A stretch of 64,000 nt of DNA, taken from contig NZ_OU745390.1 of NCBI RefSeq assembly GCF_916618955.1, positions 1,550,001-1,614,000 of the forward strand, written 5' to 3'. Made by a program: the position numbers and the translations under genes. A model generated the notes under the pieces. It was given only the letters and a program-made list of their open reading frames with translations. It made no database searches and had not been told where the DNA came from. This stretch comes from Pseudomonas sp. Marseille-Q3773. Its GTDB lineage: Bacteria > Pseudomonadota > Gammaproteobacteria > Pseudomonadales > Pseudomonadaceae. Below, one piece after another: positions 25,969 to 34,151 of this stretch (its first letter is position 1; every line of letters starts with the position of its first letter).

Positions 25969-27465
25969 TTAGCTGTTGCTAGGGAAAGCGAATTGAGCGG
26001 CCTCATGGCTGGTGCGTTTCGGCCAACGCTGAGTGATCGCCTTCTTGCGGGTGTAGAAGCGCACGCCGTCCGGGCCGTAGGCGTGCAGGTCACCGAACAG
26101 CGAACGCTTCCAGCCGCCAAAGCTGTGGTAGCTCACCGGTACCGGCAGCGGCACGTTGACGCCCACCATGCCGACTTCGATTTCGTCGCAGAACAGGCGT
26201 GCGGATTCGCCATCGCGGGTGAAGATGCAGGTACCGTTGCCATATTCGTGGTCGTTGATCAGCTGGATCGCCTCTTCCAGGCTGTTTACACGGACCACAC
26301 ACAGCACCGGGCCGAAAATCTCTTCTTTATAGATGCGCATCTCCGGAGTTACGCGGTCGAACAACGTGCCGCCCACGAAGTAGCCTTCTTCGTTGCCTGC
26401 CACTTTGAAGCCACGGCCGTCCACAACGACTTTGGCGCCGGCGGCAACACCGTCATCGATGTAGCCCAGCACCTTGTCACGGGCAGCAGCAGTCACCAGC
26501 GGGCCCATATCCAGGCCGCAGGAAGTGCCGGCACCAATCTTCAGCGCCTTGATCTGTGGTTCGAGCTTGGCAATCAGGGCATCGGCCACCTGGTCCCCCA
26601 CGCACACCGCCACGGAGATCGCCATGCAGCGCTCGCCACAAGAACCGTAGGCTGCGCCCATCAACGCGCTGACAGCGTTGTCCAGCTCGGCATCCGGCAT
26701 CAGCACTGCGTGGTTCTTGGCGCCGCCCAGAGCTTGTACGCGCTTGCCGCGCTTGGTGCCTTCGGCGTAGATGTATTCGGCGATCGGGGTCGAACCGACG
26801 AAGCTCAGGGCCTTCACTTCAGGCGCCTCGATCAGGGCGTCCACCGCCTCCTTGTCACCGTGTACCACATTCAGCACACCCTTTGGCAGGCCGGCTTCGT
26901 GGAGCAATTCGGCGATCAGCAGCGTCGAGCTTGGGTCGCGCTCCGACGGTTTGAGGATGAAGCAGTTGCCGCAGGCAATGGCCAGTGGATACATCCACAG
27001 CGGCACCATGGCCGGGAAGTTGAATGGGGTGATACCGGCAACTACGCCGATTGGCTGCAGGTCGCTCCAGGCATCAATGTTAGGACCGACGTTGCGGCTG
27101 TATTCGCCTTTGAGAATCTCAGGGGCGGCCGAGGCGAATTCGACGTTCTCGATACCGCGCTTGAGTTCACCGATGGCATCTTCGATGGTTTTGCCATGCT
27201 CTTCACTGATCAACCGGGCAATACGCTGCTCGTTCGCCTCCAGCAATTGCTTGAAGCGGAACATTACCTGCGCACGCTTGGCCGGCGGGGTGTTACGCCA
27301 GGCTGGAAAGGCGGCTTGGGCCGAGTCGATGGCCTTTTGCACGGTGGCGCGGCTCGCCAGGCCCAATTTGTGGATAGCCTGGCCAGTGGAAGGATTGAAC
27401 ACATCCGTGGTGCGGGAGTCGTCCGCAATATGTTCACCATGGATCAAGTGCGTGATAGTAGCCAT
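25969..27465 (-). CDS. mmsA: CoA-acylating methylmalonate/malonate-semialdehyde dehydrogenase
   Basis: A 498-residue aldehyde dehydrogenase of the MmsA/BauC/IolA group. Marks are GVVAGITPFNFPAMVPLWM, the cofactor loop FVGSTPIAEYIY, and the catalytic cysteine in GSCGERCMAISVAV at about residue 280. GAGGAAACAAG precedes the ATG. MmsA enzymes turn methylmalonate or malonate semialdehyde plus CoA into propionyl- or acetyl-CoA and CO2. It sits 69 bp behind bauA, the transaminase that makes malonate semialdehyde from beta-alanine, so the BauC role fits. A valine-pathway mmsA would normally adjoin mmsB, which is absent here. Confidence 0.93.
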   Translation of the reverse strand: MATITHLIHGEHIADDSRTTDVFNPSTGQAIHKLGLASRATVQKAIDSAQAAFPAWRNTPPAKRAQVMFRFKQLLEANEQRIARLISEEHGKTIEDAIGELKRGIENVEFASAAPEILKGEYSRNVGPNIDAWSDLQPIGVVAGITPFNFPAMVPLWMYPLAIACGNCFILKPSERDPSSTLLIAELLHEAGLPKGVLNVVHGDKEAVDALIEAPEVKALSFVGSTPIAEYIYAEGTKRGKRVQALGGAKNHAVLMPDAELDNAVSALMGAAYGSCGERCMAISVAVCVGDQVADALIAKLEPQIKALKIGAGTSCGLDMGPLVTAAARDKVLGYIDDGVAAGAKVVVDGRGFKVAGNEEGYFVGGTLFDRVTPEMRIYKEEIFGPVLCVVRVNSLEEAIQLINDHEYGNGTCIFTRDGESARLFCDEIEVGMVGVNVPLPVPVSYHSFGGWKRSLFGDLHAYGPDGVRFYTRKKAITQRWPKRTSHEAAQFAFPSNS

Positions 27466-27534
27466 CTTGTTTCCTCGAGCTTGATCGCAAGCTGTCTAGT
27501 TGTTGTAAAAGAAGTTGCCTTTGATTGCCGTCGC

Positions 27535-28881
27535 TCAGTTGATACTGTGCAGCGCTTCACCCACCGCATCGAACAGGCGATCCAGCTCCTCGGGCTTGGT
27601 GTTGAATGTCGGTCCAAACTGCAGCGTGTCGCCGCCAAAGCGTACGTAGAACCCCGCTTTCCATAGCGCCATGCCTGCCTCGAACGGGCGAACCAGCACG
27701 TCACCATCGCGCGGCGCGATCTGAATGGCACCGGCCAGGCCGCAGTTGCGGATGTCGAGCACGTGCTTCGTGCCCTTGAGGCCGTGAATGGCTGTCTCGA
27801 AATGAGGAGCCAACGCCTTCGACTGGTGTACGAGGTCGTCCCTTTGCAACAGCTCCAGCGTCGCCAGCGCTGCAGCACACGCAACGGGATGCGCTGAATA
27901 GGTGTAGCCATGGGCAAACTCGACCGCGTAATCGGGTGAAGCCTGGTGCATGAAGGTGTCGTAGATTGTGCTGCTTGCGATCACCGCGCCCATCGGTATC
28001 GCACCATTGGTGATCTGCTTGGCCACGTTCATCAGGTCTGGTGTGACACCGAAGTACTCCGCTGCGGTCATGCAACCCAGGCGGCCAAAGGCAGTGATCA
28101 CTTCATCGAAGATCAGCAGGATGTCGTGCTGGCTGCAGATCTCGCGCAGCCGCTGCAGATAGCCTTGAGGCGGTACCAGGACCCCCGCCGAACCCGACAT
28201 CGGCTCTACGATGACAGCGGCGATATTCGATGCATCGTGCAATTCGATGAGCTTCAGCAGCTCGTCGGCAAGCGCCACTCCGCCGGTTTCGGCAGCGCCC
28301 CGGGTGTATGCCTGATCCGCTTGCAAGGTGTGCGGAAGGTGGTCGACATCCATGAGTTGGCCAAACATCTTGCGATTGCCACCAATACCGCCCAAAGCGG
28401 TCCCAGCCACGTTCACGCCGTGGTAGCCACGGGCCCGCCCGATCAGTCTGGTTTTCTGTGGTTGCCCTTTCAGCCGCCAGTAGGCACGCGCCATCTTGAT
28501 GGCAGTATCTGCGGACTCCGAGCCGGATCCGGTGAAAAACACATGATTCAGATCCCCAGGGACGAGGCTGGAAAGCTTCTCCGAGAGCTTGAAAGACAGC
28601 GGATGGCCGTATTGAAAGGCAGGCGAGTAATCCAGGGTAACCAGCTGTTTCGCTACTGCATCGGCAATCTCCTGCCGGGAGTGACCTGCACCACAGGTCC
28701 ACAAGCCGGACAAGCTATCGAAAACGGCTCGCCCTCGATCATCGATCAAGTGGTTGCCTTTGGCTCCTACAATGAAACGCGGATCTTTGCGGAAATTGCG
28801 GTTCGACGAGAACGGCATCCAGTGGGTGTCCAACTGGAGGCTGCTGGCCAACGGAACTGAGGTTTGCACGGCCTGATTCAT
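27535..28881 (-). CDS. bauA: Beta-alanine (omega-amino acid) - pyruvate aminotransferase
   Basis: A 448-residue class III aminotransferase, the length known for BauA/AptA. It has LDTHWMPFSSNRNF, SLSGLWTCGAGHSR, FFTGSGSESADTAIKMARAY, RARGYHGVN, LIFDEVITAFGRLG and the PLP lysine in MNVAKQITNGAIPMG. The enzyme transfers the amino group of beta-alanine or other omega-amino acids to pyruvate, giving malonate semialdehyde and alanine. It is the first gene of the leftward operon with mmsA and a second aminotransferase, and is divergent from a LysR gene across 99 bp, as in the P. aeruginosa bau locus. Confidence 0.95.
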   Translation of the reverse strand: MNQAVQTSVPLASSLQLDTHWMPFSSNRNFRKDPRFIVGAKGNHLIDDRGRAVFDSLSGLWTCGAGHSRQEIADAVAKQLVTLDYSPAFQYGHPLSFKLSEKLSSLVPGDLNHVFFTGSGSESADTAIKMARAYWRLKGQPQKTRLIGRARGYHGVNVAGTALGGIGGNRKMFGQLMDVDHLPHTLQADQAYTRGAAETGGVALADELLKLIELHDASNIAAVIVEPMSGSAGVLVPPQGYLQRLREICSQHDILLIFDEVITAFGRLGCMTAAEYFGVTPDLMNVAKQITNGAIPMGAVIASSTIYDTFMHQASPDYAVEFAHGYTYSAHPVACAAALATLELLQRDDLVHQSKALAPHFETAIHGLKGTKHVLDIRNCGLAGAIQIAPRDGDVLVRPFEAGMALWKAGFYVRFGGDTLQFGPTFNTKPEELDRLFDAVGEALHSIN

Positions 28882-28923
28882 CGCGGTGTACCTGACTGGT
28901 GAATGCGAGCTAGCTTGAACCGA

Positions 28924-28933
28924 ACATTAATGT
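28924..28933. promoter_or_regulatory. Palindrome in the bauA-LysR divergent promoter
   Basis: ACATTAATGT, a perfect 10-bp palindrome, lies centrally in the 99-bp region between bauA and its LysR regulator, next to an AT-rich stretch (ATAAATCTATATTTTC). It is a candidate LysR operator. Seen in sequence; binding is not shown. Confidence 0.4.
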
Positions 28934-28980
28934 GCGATAAATCTATATTTTCTTGCTTTCAGTTATCGGAAAACTCACGC

Positions 28981-29901
28981 ATGACCAAGAAAATACCCTT
29001 ACACCAGGTAACCGATTTTGACTTGCGGCTGTTGCGTGTTTTCAAGACGGTCGCCGAATGCGGCAGTTTTTCCGGTGCAGAGAGCGTGCTGGGCATCACC
29101 CGGTCCGCCATCAGCCTGCACATGGGTGACCTGGAAAAGCGGCTGGGAATGCGCCTTTGCCAACGCGGCCGGGCCGGCTTCGCATTGACCGACGAAGGCC
29201 GCGAGGTGCTTCGTGCAAGCGAGACGGTGCTGGTCGCCATCGAGGGCTTTCGCAGCGAGGTGAACCACATGCACCAGCACCTTCGCGGCGACCTCAACGT
29301 CGCGATCGTGAACAACCTGGTAACCCAGCCCAGGATGCGCATCACCCATGCGCTGAAGGCCGTTCGGGCCGAAGGTGGCGGCGTGCGCATCAACCTCAGC
29401 ATGAGCACTCCGGGCGAGATAGAGCGCGGGCTGCTCGACGGGCGCCTGCACGTCGGCGTGGTTCCTTTGATTGCCCCGCTGTCGGGCCTGGACTATGCAT
29501 TGCTCTACGAGGAGCGCTCCAACCTGTACTGCAGCAATGAACATCCGCTGTTTGCCTGTGCCGACAAAGTGACCAACGAACAGCTGTCGGCGGCGGACGC
29601 AGTGGTACCCACCTACCGCATGACTGCGGAGGCAATAGGCTTGCACCAACTGCTCAACTTCGCGGCTTCGGCGACCGACCGGGAAGGCATTGCATTCCTG
29701 ATACTCACAGGTAGCTACATCGGTTTCCTTCCTGACCACTATGCGGCAGCCTGGGTGGAAAAGGGTTTGATGACCGCGCTCGATCCGTCGCGTCTGTATT
29801 TCGAATCCAAACTGGCCGTCGCTACTCGAAAGGGACGCAGACCGAACCTGATCCTTGAGCGTTTTCTCGACGCTTTGCAGTTGACCGCCGGCCCCGCCTG
29901 A
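28981..29901 (+). CDS. bauR: LysR-family regulator of the beta-alanine operon
   Basis: A 306-residue LysR protein starting MTKKIPLHQVTDFDLRLLR at 28981. The helix-turn-helix (about residues 18-70) holds AECGSFSGAESVLGITRSAISLHM, an unusual HTH with a methionine-rich end, then an effector domain ending in a Lys-Gly-Arg-Arg-rich tail. Its divergent position next to bauA matches BauR of P. aeruginosa, an activator responding to beta-alanine, which is why I give the symbol; the assignment relies on position more than on sequence. A strong terminator follows at 29932. Confidence 0.85.
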   Translation: MTKKIPLHQVTDFDLRLLRVFKTVAECGSFSGAESVLGITRSAISLHMGDLEKRLGMRLCQRGRAGFALTDEGREVLRASETVLVAIEGFRSEVNHMHQHLRGDLNVAIVNNLVTQPRMRITHALKAVRAEGGGVRINLSMSTPGEIERGLLDGRLHVGVVPLIAPLSGLDYALLYEERSNLYCSNEHPLFACADKVTNEQLSAADAVVPTYRMTAEAIGLHQLLNFAASATDREGIAFLILTGSYIGFLPDHYAAAWVEKGLMTALDPSRLYFESKLAVATRKGRRPNLILERFLDALQLTAGPA

Positions 29902-29931
29902 CTTTCCGCCGCCCTCCTCGACCTGCAAACG

Positions 29932-29968
29932 CCGGGGCTCACTTTCGAATGTGAGCCCCGGTTTTTTT
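29932..29968 (+). terminator. Rho-independent terminator after the bauR-like gene
   Basis: CCGGGGCTCAC and GTGAGCCCCGG form a perfect 11-bp stem (loop 29943-29950) followed by seven T at 29962-29968. It separates the LysR gene from the ABC transporter operon. Confidence 0.95.
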
Positions 29969-29993
29969 GCTTCAAAAAATTCTTTCAGCGCTG

Positions 29994-29999
29994 TTGACA
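29994..29999 (+). promoter_or_regulatory. Possible -35 element upstream of the ABC operon
   Basis: TTGACA lies 124 bp before the binding-protein start, directly after the terminator. The matching -10 near 30015 is weak (CAATAG), so this is only a candidate promoter. Confidence 0.3.
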
Positions 30000-30122
30000 G
30001 CTTGATGAAATCCGCAATAGCCTGAATGCATCGCTGCACACAACGCCGCACTCAGAAAAAACACAGCGTTCGTTGATTACTTACTCTTCTGTCTACAACA
30101 AAAACTACTGGAGAGATTCAAG

Positions 30123-30953
30123 ATGGCACGGTTCCCTCGGTACTCATTCGCAAGCGGCGTTGCATTCGCCAGTGCTTTGATCTTTGCCCAACCCGGCGCA
30201 CATGCCGCAGATCAGGCTTGGGCCAGCGTTCAGCAAGCCGGTGTCCTCAGGTGTGGTGCAGCGGTAGCCGCCCCTTACGTCATGCGCGACCCGGCGACCG
30301 GTAAATACAGCGGATACTTCGTCGATCTGTGTCGCGACTTCGCCGAGCAGGTGCTCAAGGTCAAAGCGCAGTTCGTGGACACCAACTGGGATAACCAGGT
30401 AGCGGGCGTACAAAGCGGCAAATGGGACATGGCCATGGCCTTGAACCAGACGCCAGAGCGGGCCAAGGCCGTGGCATTCTCCGTACCTGCCACCGATTAT
30501 CAGGTGTCGCTGCTGGTCAATCGCAAGAACCCGAAATTCAGTGCGGCAGGCACTGACCTCTCCGACTACGACAAACCCGACGTGACCATAGCCGTCATCT
30601 CGGGCACCGCCGCAGACAAAGCCATTACCTCGGCTATCAAACAAGCGAAGTTGATGCGTCTGCCCGGCTCGGATGAGACACGACTGGCATTGATGTCTCG
30701 CCGCGCTGATGTCTTGGCCGACGCCAACGACACCAATCACCTGTTTGCCATGGCCAACGAGTGGGCCAAGGAGGTACTCCCCGTACCCGCGCTCGCCAAA
30801 CAAGGGGTTTCATTCGCGCTTTCGCGCACAACGCCCGCCGACGATCTCGCTCAGCTGGACGCCTATATCACCCGACGCCGCGAGTCCGGTGAAATCGACA
30901 AGTTGGTCGACAAGGCGTCTGCCGAAATCATTGCGGGCAACAAAGCCCAGTAA
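30123..30953 (+). CDS. Amino-acid-type ABC substrate-binding protein
   Basis: A 276-residue periplasmic protein with signal peptide (MARFPRYSFASGVAFAS, cleavage near AHA-AD at 29-30) and GGAG before the start. Core marks are LRCGAAVAAPYVMRD, GYFVDLCRDFAEQVLK, MALNQTPERAKAVAFSVPATDYQ and SRRADVLADANDTNH. It belongs to the polar amino-acid binding family and is a close paralogue of the orphan protein at 19420-20256. It heads an operon with an ATPase, two permeases and hydroxyproline-type enzymes, so hydroxyproline or a related imino acid is the likely ligand (inference from context). Confidence 0.9.
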   Translation: MARFPRYSFASGVAFASALIFAQPGAHAADQAWASVQQAGVLRCGAAVAAPYVMRDPATGKYSGYFVDLCRDFAEQVLKVKAQFVDTNWDNQVAGVQSGKWDMAMALNQTPERAKAVAFSVPATDYQVSLLVNRKNPKFSAAGTDLSDYDKPDVTIAVISGTAADKAITSAIKQAKLMRLPGSDETRLALMSRRADVLADANDTNHLFAMANEWAKEVLPVPALAKQGVSFALSRTTPADDLAQLDAYITRRRESGEIDKLVDKASAEIIAGNKAQ

Positions 30954-31004
30954 CTTCCGCTGACATGCCGAGCTCTCCTTATAGAGTTCGCGGAGATGAC
31001 TGTA

Positions 31005-31826
31005 ATGACTACTCCTCACTTGGTGGCTTCACAGCCGCAGGCTTCGCTCACCCCGAATTCAAGCCAAGGTGGCTGTTTCGTCCAGCTGCAGAATGTGCGC
31101 AAAGCCTACTCGGAACAGCTTATCGTCATGGATGGCATGAACCTGGATATGCGCGCCGACGACCGCCTTGTCATCATCGGCCCGTCGGGCAGCGGCAAGA
31201 GCTCTCTGCTACGGGTGCTCATGGGGCTGGAAGGCATCCAGGGCGGCAGCATTCAGTTTCAGGGCAAACCTTATATCGATGGCAGCCGCAAACAGGGCAA
31301 GCCGCTTGATGAAACGTTGCACAAGCAAATCGGCATGGTGTTCCAGCATTACACGCTGTTTCCCCACCTGTCGGTACTCGGCAACCTGATCCTTGCCCCC
31401 GTCAAAGTTCATGGCCTGAGCAAAGCCGAGGCAACCGAGAAGGCACGTGCCTACCTGGCCCGGCTGGGCCTGGAAAGCAAGCTGCACGCTTATCCGAGCC
31501 AGCTGTCCGGTGGCCAGAAGCAGCGCGTGGCCATTGCCCGGGCGCTGATGCTCGAGCCCCGGCTGATGCTGTTCGATGAGGTTACCTCCGCCCTCGACCC
31601 GGAAATGGTCATCGAGGTGCAGAACGTGATGATGCAACTGGCCGAGCAGAAGATGGCGATGATCATCGTCACCCACGACATGCACTTCGCCCGCCACATC
31701 GCTACCCGCGTGGTGTTCTGTGCCAACGGCAAGGTAGTCGAGCAAGGCCATCCGGAGCAGATCTTCACCCAACCCAAGGAAGCCCGCACACGCGAGTTCC
31801 TCGAGAAGGTCGTGCAATTCGATTGA
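31005..31826 (+). CDS. Amino-acid ABC transporter ATP-binding protein
   Basis: A 273-residue ATPase. GGAG at 30992-30995 is eight to nine bases from the ATG at 31005 but touches the ATG at 30996, so 31005 is chosen. It carries Walker [11 protein letters not shown]-loop MVFQHYTLFPHL, signature LSGGQKQR, Walker B LMLFDEVTSALDPE and switch VTHDMHFA. The usual proline after the catalytic glutamate (DEP) is valine here. It should energise the two permeases encoded directly downstream (10 and 10 bp spacing). Confidence 0.92.
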   Translation: MTTPHLVASQPQASLTPNSSQGGCFVQLQNVRKAYSEQLIVMDGMNLDMRADDRLVIIGPSGSGKSSLLRVLMGLEGIQGGSIQFQGKPYIDGSRKQGKPLDETLHKQIGMVFQHYTLFPHLSVLGNLILAPVKVHGLSKAEATEKARAYLARLGLESKLHAYPSQLSGGQKQRVAIARALMLEPRLMLFDEVTSALDPEMVIEVQNVMMQLAEQKMAMIIVTHDMHFARHIATRVVFCANGKVVEQGHPEQIFTQPKEARTREFLEKVVQFD

Positions 31827-31836
31827 GGGCGTTGCC

Positions 31837-32508
31837 ATGAACTACCAATTCGACTTCCACTTCCTGAGCGGCAGCCTGCCGGCGTTGCTCGAAGGCCTCA
31901 AGGTCACGCTTGAACTGGCGCTGGTCTCGAACCTGATCGGTATCGTCTGCGGGTTCCTGCTCTGCCTGATGACACTAAGCCGCTGGTTCTTCATTCGTTG
32001 GCCCGCGCAGCTGTTCATCGAGTTCTTCCGCTGCACGCCAGCGCTGCTGCAGATCGTCTGGTTCTTCTACTGCGTGCCGATGCTGTTCGACGTCTTCATC
32101 GACCCGATCGCCATGGGCTTCCTGGCCCTGGGCCTGAACCTCACTGCATTCAATGCCGAAGCCTACCGCGCCGGCGTGCAGGCGGTGCCGCGAGAGCACC
32201 TGGATGCGTGCGTGGCCCTGGGGCTTCGCTCGTGGCAACGGACTGTCTACGTTGTACTGCCGCAGTCGCTGCGTAGCGCCCTGCCGGTGCTTATCACCAA
32301 CGGTATCGGCACCCTGCAGCAAAGTGCGCTGGTGGCCATCGTTGCGGTCGCCGACCTCATGTACGTGGGCAAAAGCCTGGCTACCGAAGCTTACCGCCCA
32401 CTGGAAACCTACACCCTGATTGCCCTGATCTACTTCGCCCTGTCGCTGCCTGTCGCGCAGTTGGTGCAGTGGTTCGAGCGGCGCCAGGAACTGGCCGGAC
32501 AGCGCTGA
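31837..32508 (+). CDS. Amino-acid ABC transporter permease 1
   Basis: A 223-residue HisQ/HisM-type permease with about five hydrophobic helices. The coupling loop is visible as EAYRAGVQAVPREHLDAC followed by ALGLRSW, and the N-terminal FLSGSLPALLEGLKVTLELAL is typical of the family. It lies between the ATPase and the second permease in one operon and would form a heterodimeric channel with it. Confidence 0.92.
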   Translation: MNYQFDFHFLSGSLPALLEGLKVTLELALVSNLIGIVCGFLLCLMTLSRWFFIRWPAQLFIEFFRCTPALLQIVWFFYCVPMLFDVFIDPIAMGFLALGLNLTAFNAEAYRAGVQAVPREHLDACVALGLRSWQRTVYVVLPQSLRSALPVLITNGIGTLQQSALVAIVAVADLMYVGKSLATEAYRPLETYTLIALIYFALSLPVAQLVQWFERRQELAGQR

Positions 32509-32518
32509 GGAACTCATC

Positions 32519-33184
32519 ATGCCACTCGATTTTTCGGTTGTTCTGGGCTACTGGCCGGTCCTGCTGAAGGGCCTTGCGCTGACTTTGGCCTTCACCGGCG
32601 CCTGCGCCATTCTCGGTAGCCTGCTGGGCTTTGCCGTCAGCATGTTGCGGCAGTTGAAGACGCCAATTGTGCGCCTGCCATTGGCGTTGTACGTCGAGTT
32701 CTTCCGCGGCACGCCGCTGCTGATTCAACTGTTCTGGGTGTTCTTCTGCTTCCCGGTGGTGTTCGGGCTGGATATCCCGCCGTACGTGTCGGTCATGATC
32801 GCCCTGACCTTGTTCATGGGGGCGATTACTAGTGAGACCTTCCGCGGTGCGCTGAAGTCCATCGCCAGCGAGCAGCACGATGCCTGTACGGCGCTCGGCC
32901 TGACGTCGAAGGTCAAGGTGCTATACGTCATCTTCCCTCAGGCCCTGCTGCGCGCGGTTCCACCATTGCTGTCCAACGTCGTCAGCCTGTTCAAGGAAAG
33001 CGCGCTGATCTCGTCTGTCGGGGTCGCTGACCTGATGTTCGTCGGCCAGAACATTTCCAACAGCACGGCTCGACCCGTCGAGTTTCTCTCGGCGGTAGCC
33101 GTCATCTACTTCCTCGTAGCCTTCCCGCTGACACGCCTGGTTGGCGTCGTCGAGGGGCGCCTGTTGCGCCGCTACGCCTACTAA
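32519..33184 (+). CDS. Amino-acid ABC transporter permease 2
   Basis: A 221-residue HisQ/HisM-type permease with a ribosome-binding site GAGGAAC. It shows YVEFFRGTPLLIQLFWVFF and the coupling loop SETFRGALKSIASEQHDA followed by CTALGL, marking it as the partner of the preceding permease. The next gene, a DapA-family enzyme, starts 33 bp downstream with its own AGGAGA, continuing the operon from import into catabolism. Confidence 0.92.
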   Translation: MPLDFSVVLGYWPVLLKGLALTLAFTGACAILGSLLGFAVSMLRQLKTPIVRLPLALYVEFFRGTPLLIQLFWVFFCFPVVFGLDIPPYVSVMIALTLFMGAITSETFRGALKSIASEQHDACTALGLTSKVKVLYVIFPQALLRAVPPLLSNVVSLFKESALISSVGVADLMFVGQNISNSTARPVEFLSAVAVIYFLVAFPLTRLVGVVEGRLLRRYAY

Positions 33185-33217
33185 GCCACGAAATCAATCA
33201 CCCTAGGAGATAACAAC

Positions 33218-34093
33218 ATGAAATTGAATGGCATCCTGCCGGCTCTGGTCACCCCTTTCAACGCCGCGGGCAACGTCGATCATGAAACCCTGGCCTCGAT
33301 CCTGGAACACCAGCTCAAGGCCGGCGTCAGCGGCTTCGTCCCCCTGGGCTCGACCGGTGAATACTACGCGCTGACCAATGAAGAGCGCCGCCAGATCCTC
33401 GCCACCGTCAAGGAGGTGGTTGGCGACAGCGGCACCCTGATTGCTGGTGCCAATGGCTCGTGCACCCGCGAAGTACTGGAGCAGATCAAGCAGACCGTTG
33501 ACGCTGGCTACACCAACCTGCTGATCGCGCCTCCATACTATGCCCTGCCATCGCAGGAAGAGCTTCTGGCCCACTACAACACCATCCTGGAAACCTTCCC
33601 GGAAATCAACGTGGTGCTGTACAACTACCCAATCCGTACCAACGTCGAAGTGGGCATGGATGTGATCGCTGCGCTCAATGACCACCCGCGCGTGATCGGC
33701 ATCAAGGAAAGCAGCGGCAACCTGCTGCGTGCCATCGAAATCGGCGAGAAATACAAGGGCATTCAACTGTCCTGCGGTTCGGACGACCAGGCGCTGGACT
33801 TCTACCTGTGGGGCGCCGACAGCTGGATCTGTGGCCCGGCGAACATCTTCCCGGAAAAAGTCGTGGCGTTCCACAAGGCCTTCACCAGTGGCGACCTGAA
33901 GGGCGCGCAGAACGTGATGCGCAGCCTGTTCCCTGCCATGGCCAACCTGGAAAGCGGTAAATTCGTACAGAAGGTCAAGTACGGGGCCGAGCTGGCCGGT
34001 TTCAAGGTCGGCAATGCACGTGCTCCGCTGTTGCCGTTGACCGATGAGGAAAAAACCGAGTTCCGCAAGGTCTTCGAAGCGTCGCAGCAGTAA
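33218..34093 (+). CDS. DapA/NAL-family lyase, probable pyrroline-4-hydroxy-2-carboxylate deaminase
   Basis: A 291-residue class I aldolase-fold enzyme. It has GFVPLGSTGEYYALT (phosphate-analogue GST loop), the tyrosine in VLYNYPIRTNV, and the Schiff-base lysine in VIGIKESSGNLLR. True DapA belongs to lysine synthesis; here the neighbours (amine dehydrogenase, semialdehyde dehydrogenase, proline-racemase-family enzyme) indicate the hydroxyproline branch, where such a protein deaminates 1-pyrroline-4-hydroxy-2-carboxylate to 2-oxoglutarate semialdehyde. A keto-acid aldolase role remains possible. AGGAGA precedes the start. Confidence 0.85.
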   Translation: MKLNGILPALVTPFNAAGNVDHETLASILEHQLKAGVSGFVPLGSTGEYYALTNEERRQILATVKEVVGDSGTLIAGANGSCTREVLEQIKQTVDAGYTNLLIAPPYYALPSQEELLAHYNTILETFPEINVVLYNYPIRTNVEVGMDVIAALNDHPRVIGIKESSGNLLRAIEIGEKYKGIQLSCGSDDQALDFYLWGADSWICGPANIFPEKVVAFHKAFTSGDLKGAQNVMRSLFPAMANLESGKFVQKVKYGAELAGFKVGNARAPLLPLTDEEKTEFRKVFEASQQ

Positions 34094-34101
34094 GGCTACA
34101 C

Positions 34102-34121
34102 GGGGCTGCCCTGGCAGCCCC
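34102..34121. promoter_or_regulatory. Intercistronic GC-rich stem
   Basis: GGGGCTGCC, two-base spacer, GGCAGCCCC: a 9-bp perfect stem in the 58-bp gap between the DapA-family gene and the FAD dehydrogenase gene. It is followed later by a short TTTT. It may protect mRNA or cause partial termination inside the operon. Confidence 0.45.
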
Positions 34122-34151
34122 TTCGCACCCTTTTCAGGATCGAGATAACCC

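Noticed and set aside
25894..27666. 590-residue open frame on the plus strand, opposite mmsA
   Set aside because: It is the antisense of an unmistakable MmsA gene, has no recognisable domain and arises from GC-rich third positions.
30125..30145. TGGCAC-like sigma-54 element near the ABC binding-protein start
   Set aside because: It lies inside the first codons of the gene and lacks the -12 TTGC pair at the proper distance.
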